A DNA stretch of 5,485 nt from Gammaproteobacteria bacterium (lineage in GTDB: Bacteria; Pseudomonadota; Gammaproteobacteria; HK1): contig JAGRHX010000121.1 in assembly GCA_020444775.1 (NCBI GenBank), positions 1 through 5,485 of the forward strand, given 5' to 3'. This document shows, piece by piece, positions 1 through 5,485 of this stretch; position 1 is the first letter of the stretch; each line of letters starts with the position of its first letter. The notes under the pieces were generated by a model. That model did no database searches. It saw only the letters and a program-made list of their open reading frames with translations, and was not told where the DNA came from. A program made the translations under genes and the position numbers.

Positions 1-8
1 TCGGTGGC

Positions 9-88
9 GTGAAGCCCAGCTGACGTGAAGCCCAGCTGACACGAGGCTCAGCTGACGCGAGGCCCAGCTGACACGAGGCCCAACTGAC
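9..88. repeat. Five-copy 16-bp tandem repeat
   Basis: Five consecutive 16-bp units start at 9, 25, 41, 57 and 73, with consensus RYGARGCCCAGCTGAC. Units 1 and 2 are identical. Unit 3 has T for C in the CCC, and unit 5 reads CAACTG instead of CAGCTG. A decayed half unit (ACGACGCC) follows at 89-96. Four units carry the palindrome CAGCTG. The period is not a multiple of three, and TGA stops fall quickly in all + frames, so it is not + strand coding. It could be a protein-binding array, a variable-number repeat or the remnant of an intergenic element. The sequence does not say which. Confidence 0.9.
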
Positions 89-100
89 ACGACGCCTTGT

Positions 101-150
101 CGGTCATCGGACCGGGCCTGGTACCTGATCGCGTGGCTGCGACCGCAGCC
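101..150. other. Two adjacent short hairpins
   Basis: Two small perfect inverted repeats lie between the tandem repeats and the DUF1127 gene. The first is CGGTC-ATCG-GACCG at 101-114. The second is GGCTGC-GACC-GCAGCC at 135-150. Both have four-base loops. Neither is followed by a run of T on either strand, so they are weak terminator candidates. They may end transcription entering from the left or simply be GC-rich secondary structure. Confidence 0.35.
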
Positions 151-265
151 GGCACCGTTTACAACTGTAGCAATTGCCCTCCCGTATCGACGTCGTCCTG
201 ACGCACGCGCTCGCGACACTGTGCAGCGGGTATTGCAAGTGCCGGCATTCGTCGGCCGCCCGAAC

Positions 266-270
266 AGGAG
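266..270 (+). promoter_or_regulatory. RBS of DUF1127 gene
   Basis: AGGAG lies eight bases before ATG 279. It picks this start over an upstream in-frame ATG at 174, which would add 35 residues with no resemblance to the family. Confidence 0.75.
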
Positions 271-278
271 AGTCAATC

Positions 279-593
279 ATGTCCAGCAATCATGTCGGTC
301 CCGCCGCGGAGACGATCGAAAGCGGTGAAGGCAGCGTTGCCGTGCTCAGTGCGGGTGCGCTGCGGCAGGCGGCACGCGCGGCGCTGAGCGCATCGGCACG
401 TACGGTGGCTCAGCAGCTGCGTTCGGTGCTGCGGCTGTGGTATCGAGAGCACGCGATTGCGCGCACGGTGGATACCTTGCGTGCGCTCGACGACGCGACG
501 TTGCGGGATATCGGCCTGACCCGATGCGGTATACGCGCGGCGGCCGAGCAGGCGGTCGACAAGGAGCACAGCCGCGCAAGCGACGCCGCATGA
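279..593 (+). CDS. DUF1127 domain protein (YjiS-like)
   Basis: A 104-residue small protein of unknown biochemical role. The C-terminal half carries the DUF1127 signature: a basic, aromatic lead-in (YREHAIARTVDTL, about residues 55-67), then LRALDDATLRDIGLTR (about 67-82), the hallmark of the family. The N-terminal 50 residues are alanine- and serine-rich, not recognisable, and probably partly disordered. Family members are short and typical of Proteobacteria. Some have been linked to RNA-related regulation or phosphate and carbon metabolism, but nothing here shows which role applies. The start at 279 is supported by AGGAG at 266-270. The gene stands alone on the + strand and converges with the leftward operon ending at 810. 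No cysteine cluster, signal peptide or membrane segment is visible. Confidence 0.85.
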   Translation: MSSNHVGPAAETIESGEGSVAVLSAGALRQAARAALSASARTVAQQLRSVLRLWYREHAIARTVDTLRALDDATLRDIGLTRCGIRAAAEQAVDKEHSRASDAA

Positions 594-634
594 CCGGGGT
601 ATCGTCACGCGAAAGGGATGTCGGTGAACCGGGA

Positions 635-666
635 ACGTCCGGCCACACCGGGTCCGGAGCGGACGT
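635..666 (+). terminator. Possible terminator hairpin after DUF1127 gene
   Basis: Inverted repeat ACGTCCG (635-641) / CGGACGT (660-666) with an 18-base GC-rich loop, 42 bases beyond the DUF1127 stop. No T run follows, so it would not be a classical intrinsic terminator. Weak candidate. Confidence 0.25.
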
Positions 667-739
667 CTGGCGCAACCCACCGGGGCGGCCTGCGCGGGGC
701 GTCCTTCGGTGAGCCGGTCTTTGAAAAGCCCTGACGAAC

Positions 740-790
740 CCGGGATACGCGGCGAGGCCGACGACGGCCCAAGCAAGCCGCGTATCCCGG
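740..790 (-). terminator. Long nested hairpin, probable operon terminator
   Basis: Perfect 14-bp inverted repeat: CCGGGATACGCGGC (740-753) with GCCGCGTATCCCGG (777-790). Its 23-base loop holds a second perfect hairpin, GGCCG-ACGA-CGGCC (756-769). It begins 19 bases beyond the TGA of the selenoprotein gene (812-810). Reading leftward, it is followed after about a dozen bases by CTTTTC, a weak T tract. The position fits a terminator or 3' mRNA-stabilising structure for the leftward operon. It could also block read-through from the + strand DUF1127 gene. The lack of an immediate T run leaves the mechanism open. Confidence 0.6.
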
Positions 791-809
791 CAGGCACGGC
801 GCTACTTGC

Positions 810-2036
810 TCAGGCGCCTGGGGTCGGGCTCACCCAGGGGGCCGGAACGATGAACCGGGAGCCGACCGTGTTGAAGCCGCGATCCTCACTTGCCAGCGCC
901 GCGGTTCGCAGCGCGCGCAGCAGTGCACCGGCCACCGTTCGGTTCCAGAACCAATCGTTGATGGCGTTGCTGCTCGGCCCGGAACCATCCGCCTGCACCG
1001 CCTCCGAATACAGCGTCTTGATGTCATCGGCGATATAGCGCAGCAGCAGGGCGGCCGAGAGACCGTCTCGGATGCTGCCCGGCAGTGGCTCGTCGAGAAA
1101 ACCCACAGCGAATGGTGCCCAGTCAGCGGGCTCGAGCCCGGCATTCCCGACCGTGGTGCGACCGAAGCGTTGTTGCGCGCGCCGCCAGTGCGGCAGCACG
1201 GTGTCGAGCTCCGCCTGCAGCGCGGCACGCCAGTGCTCGGGCGCGCCGGGCCCCGCGGCGGTCGGCGGGGTGGTCGTGATGCCTGGCGTCCAGTCGCCGC
1301 TCTCGCGCATGCTCGGTGCATCCTCGCTGAAATCCTCGAGCAGCACCGGGCCGTTCTTGCGTTCGAGCAGATCCAGCGCGGCCAGCAAGACGCAACGCTG
1401 GAAGGCGGCGTCGCCCGGTTCTCCAAAAGGGCGGCCGAGGGGAAAGGGCACCCAGAGGCCACGCGGTGGACGGGTGGCTTCCATGTGAGGACGCACCAGC
1501 CCGACGACCACGGTGGCGATGCCATGCGTCTCCAGCATGTGTGCAAGCGCGCTCACGGCACGCGTGCAGAAGGGTCAGACCGGGCACAGTAGCAGCGCAT
1601 CGACCGCTTCGGCCCGCAACGCCTCGCTCAGGGCGGCGGCGGTCGAGTCCATCGTCAACGGATCCGTCGAGCCCATGACCGAGTAGTTCGTAGGCGCGAC
1701 CGAACCGATCAGACCTTCGTCGGCCAGCTCGCGGAGCCGATCGAGGGGGTAGGCGACATTCGGATCGCGATGGAAGCCGGTACGGTCGAAGTTGATGGAG
1801 ATATGTGTCATCAACAGGTCGGATGCGGGCCTCGATGTATCCAGCCTTCGAAACCCGGCGCTACCGGCCTCGAACGGCGGGTCCTCGCGGCCATGTAGCG
1901 CGGCGCTGGTGAGGATGGCGACGCGGCTGTCACGCAACGGCGGTGGCGTGACCCAGGGGCTACCGGGTAGCTGCGGGAGCTGCAGCGCCAGCACCGCATC
2001 GCGGGTGGGCTGTGGGATGTCTTCCATACGTGCCAT
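810..2036 (-). CDS. GrdB/PrdB-like reductase, selenoprotein with in-frame UGA
   Basis: Predicted 408-residue protein of the glycine/sarcosine/betaine/D-proline reductase selenoprotein B family. An in-frame TGA at 1577-1575 (residue 154) is read as selenocysteine. Residues before it (VAILTSAALH 39-48, NFDRTGF 82-88, NYSVMGSTDP 117-126) and after it (GLVRPHMEATRPPR 179-192, WVPFPLGRPFGEPG 195-208, NDWFWNRT near the C-terminus) match one continuous family protein in one frame, with no other stop. The active site reads CPVUPFC (151-157), a UxxC redox motif where relatives carry Sec or Cys. A SECIS-like hairpin follows the UGA. Start ATG 2036 is chosen because GAGG lies six bases upstream; ATG 2261 would overlap the dehalogenase gene. 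No signal peptide is seen, so it is probably cytoplasmic. Known relatives form a covalent selenoether intermediate or reduce C-N bonds. The substrate here is unknown, and no GrdA or other Grd/Prd subunit is nearby. It is last in the TetR-dehalogenase operon. The alternative reading is a nonsense-mutated pseudogene. Confidence 0.85.
1542..1568 (-). promoter_or_regulatory. Predicted bacterial SECIS hairpin
   Basis: In the - strand mRNA this is a near-perfect stem-loop. The lower stem is UGCA (1568-1565) with UGCA (1545-1542). A single C·U mismatch follows. The upper stem is GCGUGC (1563-1558) with GCGCGC (1552-1547), one pair being a U·G wobble. The apical loop is CGUGA (1557-1553). The hairpin starts six bases after the UGA, and 17 bases separate the UGA from the loop. 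The loop has G at its second position. As I recall the bacterial SECIS model, these values (upper stem of at least 4 bp, loop of 3-14 nt, G in the first two loop positions, 16-37 nt from UGA) all fit. Bound SelB would deliver Sec-tRNA here. Confidence 0.75.
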
Positions 2037-2042
2037 ATGTGA

Positions 2043-2046
2043 CCTC
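2043..2046 (-). promoter_or_regulatory. RBS fixing selenoprotein start
   Basis: On the - strand GAGG lies six bases before ATG 2036. A second in-frame ATG at 2027 is three codons further in and less well spaced. The longer start at 2261 lies inside the dehalogenase gene. Confidence 0.6.
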
Positions 2047-2121
2047 GCTCGAGTGATTGGCGCGTGGCTCGACGCGTCCGAGGCGGCGTGCGTCGTGCGT
2101 GGATGATGTTGCGCGCGGCGC

Positions 2122-2826
2122 TCAGGCGCGGCTGAGCAGGGCTGGTAGTTCCGCGAGCGTGCGGATCTCCCGGTCAGGACTGCCCGGCAGACGCTCGCGT
2201 TGCTGGCCGTAGCGGTTGCACCAGATGACGCGCATGCCGAACGCGGACGCGGCGTGCGCATCCCAGGCGTTCGAGGATTGAAAGGCGATCGCTGATGCTG
2301 GTACGCCCAGCGTGTCTACTGCGAGCTCGTAGACCCTCGGATCGGTCTTGAACACACCCACCTGCTCGACCGAGAGCACGTGGTCCAGCAAGCCTTGCAG
2401 GTTGGAGCCTGCCACCGCCGCCTCGAGCATCGCCGGCGAGCCGTTGGACAGGATGGCGGTGACGAAGCCGGCCGCCCGCAGCTCACGCAGCACATCGGGC
2501 ACCTCGGAGAAGCAGCGCAGCGTCCGGTACAGATCCATCAGCCGCTCGCGCAGACCCGGGCTATCGATGCCCAGCGTTTCGAGGCTGAAATCGAGCGCGT
2601 CACCGGTGACCTGCCAGAAGTCCACGTGCGCGCCTTGCAGGCTGCGCAGCCAGGTGTACTGCAGCTGCTTGTCACGCCACAGCGTCGTCAGCGGCCCGAC
2701 CGCGTCACCGAGCACATCACGACAGTCAGCGGCCGCCGAGCCGAAATCGAACAGCGTGCCATAGGCATCGAAGACACAGCAGCGTACGGGGATGGTTGCA
2801 GTGGAGGCGTTCCGCGGCTCGTTCAT
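2122..2826 (-). CDS. L-2-haloacid dehalogenase, type II (HAD superfamily)
   Basis: A 234-residue protein predicted to convert (S)-2-haloacids to (R)-2-hydroxyacids by hydrolysis, in the cytoplasm. Its length is normal for the family. All catalytic motifs are visible. Motif I is CVFDAYGTLFD with the nucleophile Asp20, plus Tyr22 and Thr24. The halide/carboxylate Arg is Arg51 (LWRDKQLQY). Motif II is LSNG with Ser127 and Asn128. Motif III has Lys160 (GVFKTDPRVYELA). Motif IV is QSSNAWDAHAASAFG with Ser184, Asn186, Trp188 and Asp189. The only visible departure is Thr161 where a Pro commonly follows the Lys. Start ATG 2826 has GGAG seven bases upstream (2837-2834). It lies 61 bp after the TetR stop and 85 bp before the selenoprotein start, all on the same strand, so one transcript is likely. 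True haloacid activity is inferred. Related HAD enzymes may act on other small acids. Confidence 0.9.
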   Translation of the reverse strand: MNEPRNASTATIPVRCCVFDAYGTLFDFGSAAADCRDVLGDAVGPLTTLWRDKQLQYTWLRSLQGAHVDFWQVTGDALDFSLETLGIDSPGLRERLMDLYRTLRCFSEVPDVLRELRAAGFVTAILSNGSPAMLEAAVAGSNLQGLLDHVLSVEQVGVFKTDPRVYELAVDTLGVPASAIAFQSSNAWDAHAASAFGMRVIWCNRYGQQRERLPGSPDREIRTLAELPALLSRA

Positions 2827-2887
2827 GGCGCATCTCCAAGCATGGAGCAGGGGTATGTGGGACGTGTTGTGGGCATGACGCGGGCAT

Positions 2888-3502
2888 TCATGAGCGGTGG
2901 TTGGCCGGGGATTGAATACCTGCCTCGAGCAGCGCCAGGGCCGGTCGCACCATGCCTTGCAGCAGCTCGCGCTCGGGTCGTGTCCGTGCGGCGACCCGCA
3001 ATCCCAGCACCAGGCCGAGCAGCATGCGCGCGGTATCGGCGGGATCGAGGGTGGCCGGCAGGCCCGGGTTCGACTGCGCGCGCTGCAGACAACGCAGGAA
3101 GAATGCTTCGATCTCGGCCAGATAGCCCGCTATGACCACGCCTAGCGCCGTATCGTGCGGTGCGACCTCCAACGCTGAGTTGACGATCAAGCAGCCGCGC
3201 CGGTCGGGATCGGCCAGTGACCGGCTGATGAGACCATCGAAGAACGCGCGGATCGCCCCGAGCGGTGATTCCATGGCTTCCAGCGACTCGATACGAGCCT
3301 GCATGGAGCGCTGCGCGTAACGCGCCAGGGCCTCGACGAACAGGCCGCGCTTGTCGTTGAAGGCGTTGTAGAGGCTGGGTGGATTCAGGCCGGTCGCGTT
3401 GCTGAGATCACGGATCGATGTGGCCTGCAGTCCATGCCGCCAGAAGCACTCTATGGAAGCATCCAGCACGGCCTCGGCATCGAATGTACGTGGGCGCGCC
3501 AT
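2888..3502 (-). CDS. TetR/AcrR-family transcriptional regulator
   Basis: A 204-residue one-component repressor-type regulator. The N-terminus has the TetR helix-turn-helix. MARPRTFDAEAVLDASIECF is helix 1, WRHGLQATSIRDLSNATGL holds the first helices of the HTH, and NPPSLYNAFNDKRGLF (about residues 40-55) is the recognition helix and its following turn, with the diagnostic SLYNAFNDK. The remaining 150 or so residues form the variable ligand-binding domain, including CLIVNSALE, a motif common in one large TetR subgroup. ATG 3502 is preferred to GTG 3517 because GGAGG (3515-3511) lies eight bases upstream of it, and the GTG overlaps this RBS. It is the first gene of the leftward operon, so it probably autoregulates it and may also control the divergent transporter. 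The ligand cannot be read from the sequence. Confidence 0.92.
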   Translation of the reverse strand: MARPRTFDAEAVLDASIECFWRHGLQATSIRDLSNATGLNPPSLYNAFNDKRGLFVEALARYAQRSMQARIESLEAMESPLGAIRAFFDGLISRSLADPDRRGCLIVNSALEVAPHDTALGVVIAGYLAEIEAFFLRCLQRAQSNPGLPATLDPADTARMLLGLVLGLRVAARTRPERELLQGMVRPALALLEAGIQSPANHRS

Positions 3503-3510
3503 GTCAGTGT

Positions 3511-3515
3511 CCTCC
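3511..3515 (-). promoter_or_regulatory. RBS of TetR gene
   Basis: A strong GGAGG on the - strand, eight bases before ATG 3502. It decides the start, since the in-frame GTG at 3517 begins within it. Confidence 0.8.
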
Positions 3516-3541
3516 ACGTTTGCACCGGCTCGTTGCTACAC

Positions 3542-3555
3542 GGCATCTCGATGCC
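3542..3555. promoter_or_regulatory. Candidate TetR operator (inverted repeat)
   Basis: GGCATC-TC-GATGCC is a perfect 6-bp inverted repeat with a two-base centre. It lies 40 bp upstream of the TetR start and next to the AT-rich promoter island. Size and position suit a dimeric repressor site, but other regulators could use it. Confidence 0.4.
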
Positions 3556-3762
3556 CGACACGCTAGCAGCATTTTTTATCAAACGCTACAAAACTGTCGG
3601 CCGCCGCGCCAGGGTGTGCAACGCAAGAGCTCATCGGGCACGTGCTGTTCGCGTGGAAGGGTCGGGATTAGCGCTGTTCGTCACGTTTCGCCACGCACTC
3701 GCGCGCGTCGCGATGCCCGATGCATTTGTCAGCGCCGGGGCAGCTCACGCAAGATATGGCGC

Positions 3763-5001
3763 ATGAACCGTCTGCGCGCAGCCCTGTCAATGCTCGCCGC
3801 AGCCGTGCTCTGTGCATGCGGCGAGCCGGAAGCGTCCATCCCGACGTTGGGCTGGTACGTGTTCGACGAGCCCTCCGGTGCCTTCGTAGAGGCGGCGCGA
3901 CGCTGCTCGGCGGATTCGGCTGGCGACTACCGCATCGAGGTCAGGGCCTTGCCTTCGGATGCGTCGCAGCAGCGCGAGCAGCTGGTCCGGCGTCTGGCCG
4001 CGGCCGATCCGGATATCGATCTGATCGGCATGGACGTCATTTGGACCGCTGAGTTCGCGCAGGCCGGCTGGATCCTGGCCTGGTCGCGGCACGAGACCGC
4101 CGCAGTCAGCGCGGGGCGGCTGGCCGCGACGGTCGAGAGCGCAAGCCATGCCGGTCGTCTGTGGGCGGCACCCTTCACCACCAATACCCAGCTACTGTGG
4201 TATCGAAGCGATCGGGTCCAGACGCCGCCCCGCACCTGGGACGAGATGATCGAACACGCCGAGGCGCTCGGCGAGGGCGGGGCGATCGCCGCCCAGGGCG
4301 AGCGCTACGAGGGTTTCACCGTGTTCTTCGTCTCGCTGCTCGCCTCGGCGGGTGGCAGCGTGCTCGACGCAGAGGGTGAGCGGCTCGCTCTGCAGACGGA
4401 GCCGACCCTGCGAGTGCTCGCGCTCATGCGTCGTCTGGGGCGGTCCAAGGCCGCGCTGTCGGACCTGCCCAATGCCCGCGAGGACCAGTCGCGGCTGGCT
4501 TTCGAGGCCGGCAGGGCGGCCTTCATGCTCAACTACACCTATGTCTGGCCAAGCGCGGCACGCAACGCGCCGCAGGTGGCCGCGCGGATGCGCTGGGCGC
4601 GCTGGCCGGCCGTAGACCCAAGGCGGCCCAGCCGGGTGGCGCTGGGCGGAATCAATATCGGGGTCGGTGCCTTCACGCGTCATCCGCGCCTGGCCTTTGC
4701 CGCAGCGGCCTGTCTGGTCTCGCTGGACAATCAACGCCGGGCGGCGGTCCAGGGCGGTCTGCCACCCACCGCGAGCGCGCTCTATGACGATCCCGAGGTG
4801 GTCCAGGCCCTGCCGTTCGCGGCGACCTTGCGCGAGACCCTGCGCGATGCGGTGCAGCGTCCACGCACACCGCTGTACAGCGACGTGTCGCTCGCGATCG
4901 CGCGGACCCTGCATCCGATGCATCGTATCGAGCCTGAGCGCGACCTCGATCGATTGCGCGAGGCTCTGCGCCGCGCCCTGAGCTCGCGAGGTCTGCTTTG
5001 A
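3763..5001 (+). CDS. ABC transporter substrate-binding lipoprotein (carbohydrate type)
   Basis: A 412-residue extracytoplasmic solute-binding protein of the MalE/ThuE-like family 1. Residues 1-19 are a lipoprotein signal: MNRLR, then a hydrophobic AALSMLAAAVL and the lipobox LCAC, with Cys19 as the predicted lipidated residue. Family features in order: TLGWYVFDEPSGAFVEAA at the start of the mature protein, DIDLIGMDVIWTAEFAQAGW, WAAPFTTNTQLLWYR, RTWDEMIEHAEALGEGG, FTVFFVSLLASAGGSVLD, GRAAFMLNYTYVW and, near the C-terminus, GGINIGVGAFTRHPRLAFAAAACL and QGGLPPTASALYDD. These match binding proteins for trehalose, maltose and related sugars or glycosides, but the ligand cannot be fixed. ATG 3763 is the only start that puts the signal peptide at the N-terminus. 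The upstream in-frame extension has no family match. Its RBS is weak. The permease gene overlaps its stop. Confidence 0.9.
   Translation: MNRLRAALSMLAAAVLCACGEPEASIPTLGWYVFDEPSGAFVEAARRCSADSAGDYRIEVRALPSDASQQREQLVRRLAAADPDIDLIGMDVIWTAEFAQAGWILAWSRHETAAVSAGRLAATVESASHAGRLWAAPFTTNTQLLWYRSDRVQTPPRTWDEMIEHAEALGEGGAIAAQGERYEGFTVFFVSLLASAGGSVLDAEGERLALQTEPTLRVLALMRRLGRSKAALSDLPNAREDQSRLAFEAGRAAFMLNYTYVWPSAARNAPQVAARMRWARWPAVDPRRPSRVALGGINIGVGAFTRHPRLAFAAAACLVSLDNQRRAAVQGGLPPTASALYDDPEVVQALPFAATLRETLRDAVQRPRTPLYSDVSLAIARTLHPMHRIEPERDLDRLREALRRALSSRGLL
4987..4991 (+). promoter_or_regulatory. RBS of permease gene, inside the lipoprotein gene
   Basis: CGAGG lies six bases before TTG 4998. It supports the non-ATG start and points to translational coupling with the upstream gene. 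Confidence 0.6.
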
Positions 5002-5485
5002 GTCGACTCGATACAAAACCGGCCGATGGCGCGAACGGCGCCGATGCGCGGCACGAGCGGCTTGCGTGGCTGCTCTGTGCGCCGGCCGTGCTGATCATGC
5101 TGCTGGTCACGGCCTATCCGATCCTGCATGCGGTCGGGCTGTCGCTGTACGCGTATGACCTGCGTTTCCCCGAGCGCAGCGCGTTCGTCGGTCTGGACAA
5201 CTATCTGAGCGTGCTCGGGTCCTCCGTTTGGTGGCTGGCGTTGTGCAATACCGCGCTGATCACGGCCTGCTCGGTGAGCGTCGAGCTGATGCTGGGTATG
5301 GCGATTGCGCTGCTCATGCACCGCATGCTGGGGCAGGGATGGTTGCTACGCGGTACGTTGCGTTCGGCGATGTTGGTGCCCTATGCGATCATCACCGTGG
5401 TTGCGGCGCTGGCCTGGCGCTTCGCCTTCGACCCGGTGGTCGGCTTCGTCAATCCCTGGCTGGGCGTGGAGCAGGCCTGGCTGGC
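4998..5485 (+). CDS. ABC sugar permease, MalF/ThuF-type (partial, 3' end cut)
   Basis: The first 162 residues of an inner-membrane permease subunit of a carbohydrate-type ABC importer. The frame is open to the window edge. Visible features are a polar cytoplasmic N-terminus (residues 1-21), TM1 at about 22-50 (LAWLLCAPAVLIMLLVTAYPILHAVGLS, written in part), then YAYDLRFPER and FVGLDNYLSVL (63-73), the FxGLxNY signature of MalF-type permeases. TM2 is at about 78-107 (ALCNTALITACSVSVELMLG) and TM3 begins near 122, with SAMLVPYAIITVVAALAWRF typical of the family. The start is TTG 4998, which shares TTGA with the lipoprotein stop. No in-frame ATG exists before TM1. The EAA loop, which contacts the ATPase, would lie beyond the window. 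A second permease and an ATPase are expected downstream. Confidence 0.88.
   Translation, partial: MSRLDTKPADGANGADARHERLAWLLCAPAVLIMLLVTAYPILHAVGLSLYAYDLRFPERSAFVGLDNYLSVLGSSVWWLALCNTALITACSVSVELMLGMAIALLMHRMLGQGWLLRGTLRSAMLVPYAIITVVAALAWRFAFDPVVGFVNPWLGVEQAWL

Larger units (their letters stand above)
3503..3762. promoter_or_regulatory. Divergent promoter region, TetR operon and ABC operon
   Basis: A 260-bp gene-free region between two divergent operons, so it must hold promoters for both unless the transporter is driven from elsewhere. An AT-rich island at 3570-3596 (ATTTTTTATCAAACG, then TACAAAACTG) stands out in GC-rich surroundings. It is the most likely promoter zone for the leftward operon, but I cannot assign -35 and -10 boxes with confidence. 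The hexamer ACGCTA occurs at both edges of the island (3560 and 3583). CCGACA (3555-3560) and TGTCGG (3595-3600) form an inverted pair around it. No clear promoter is seen for the transporter gene. Confidence 0.55.

Noticed and set aside
9..96. CRISPR array
   Set aside because: The units are directly adjacent 16-mers with no unique spacers, so this is a simple tandem repeat.
158..190. Promoter for the DUF1127 gene starting with TTTACA at 158-163
   Set aside because: A -35-like hexamer is present, but no acceptable -10 box lies at 16-18 bp, so I do not call it.
273..797. Long - strand ORF (174 aa) opposite the DUF1127 gene
   Set aside because: It is the mirror of a GC-rich coding region, arginine-rich with no domain, and runs through the 740-790 palindrome.
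810..1556. Independent 248-aa gene starting at GTG 1556
   Set aside because: It is the C-terminal part of the selenoprotein. Its start would fall seven codons after the UGA, within the redox region, and no convincing RBS precedes it.
1072..1592. + strand ORFs opposite the selenoprotein gene
   Set aside because: Low-complexity Arg/Ala/Gly/Ser translations with no family features. These are shadow frames of the real - strand gene.
1575..2261. 228-aa ORF from ATG 2261
   Set aside because: The first 75 residues overlap the dehalogenase gene in another frame and do not resemble the family. The RBS-supported start is 2036, and the end is the Sec codon.
3418..3762. Upstream extension of the lipoprotein ORF by 115 residues
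   Set aside because: It would bury the signal peptide and lipobox inside the protein and overlaps the TetR gene. The translation there is not protein-like.
4192..5016. 274-aa - strand ORF opposite the lipoprotein gene
   Set aside because: Rich in Arg, Gln and His with no recognisable domain. It is the antisense of a clear solute-binding protein.

Overview
The window is GC-rich, tightly coded DNA with bacterial Shine-Dalgarno sites. It looks like a proteobacterium, most likely a gammaproteobacterium. That rests on overall character only (a DUF1127 protein, a TetR regulator, a type II haloacid dehalogenase, a sugar-type ABC transporter), because no taxonomic marker gene is present.

Layout. 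Positions 9-88 hold five 16-bp tandem repeats, followed by two short hairpins. A 104-aa DUF1127 protein lies on the + strand (279-593). A 216-bp gap follows, containing a perfect 14-bp inverted repeat (740-790) that probably ends the leftward operon. Three genes on the - strand then read right to left as a likely operon: a TetR-family regulator (3502-2888), an L-2-haloacid dehalogenase of the HAD superfamily (2826-2122) and a GrdB/PrdB-like reductase (2036-810). A 260-bp divergent intergenic region (3503-3762) separates this operon from a rightward ABC-transporter operon: a carbohydrate-type substrate-binding lipoprotein (3763-5001), then a MalF-type permease (from TTG 4998) that runs off the right edge.

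The main discovery is that the 2036-810 gene is interrupted by an in-frame TGA (1577-1575). Conventional gene calling would split it into a 153-aa and a roughly 248-aa ORF. The two halves are in the same frame and together make one GrdB/PrdB-like reductase. The TGA sits at the redox-active site, giving C-P-V-U-P-F-C (U = selenocysteine). A strong hairpin with geometry typical of a bacterial SECIS element starts six bases after the TGA. The gene is therefore best read as a 408-aa selenoprotein with Sec at residue 154. Its substrate is unknown. Co-transcription with a dehalogenase that keeps its catalytic residues suggests, as inference only, a regulated pathway acting on a halogenated or related small organic substrate.

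No gene-free stretch exceeds 300 bases. I saw no tRNA, rRNA, CRISPR array, insertion sequence or transposase. Selenocysteine machinery (selA, selB, selC, selD) is not in the window and would have to be elsewhere in the genome.
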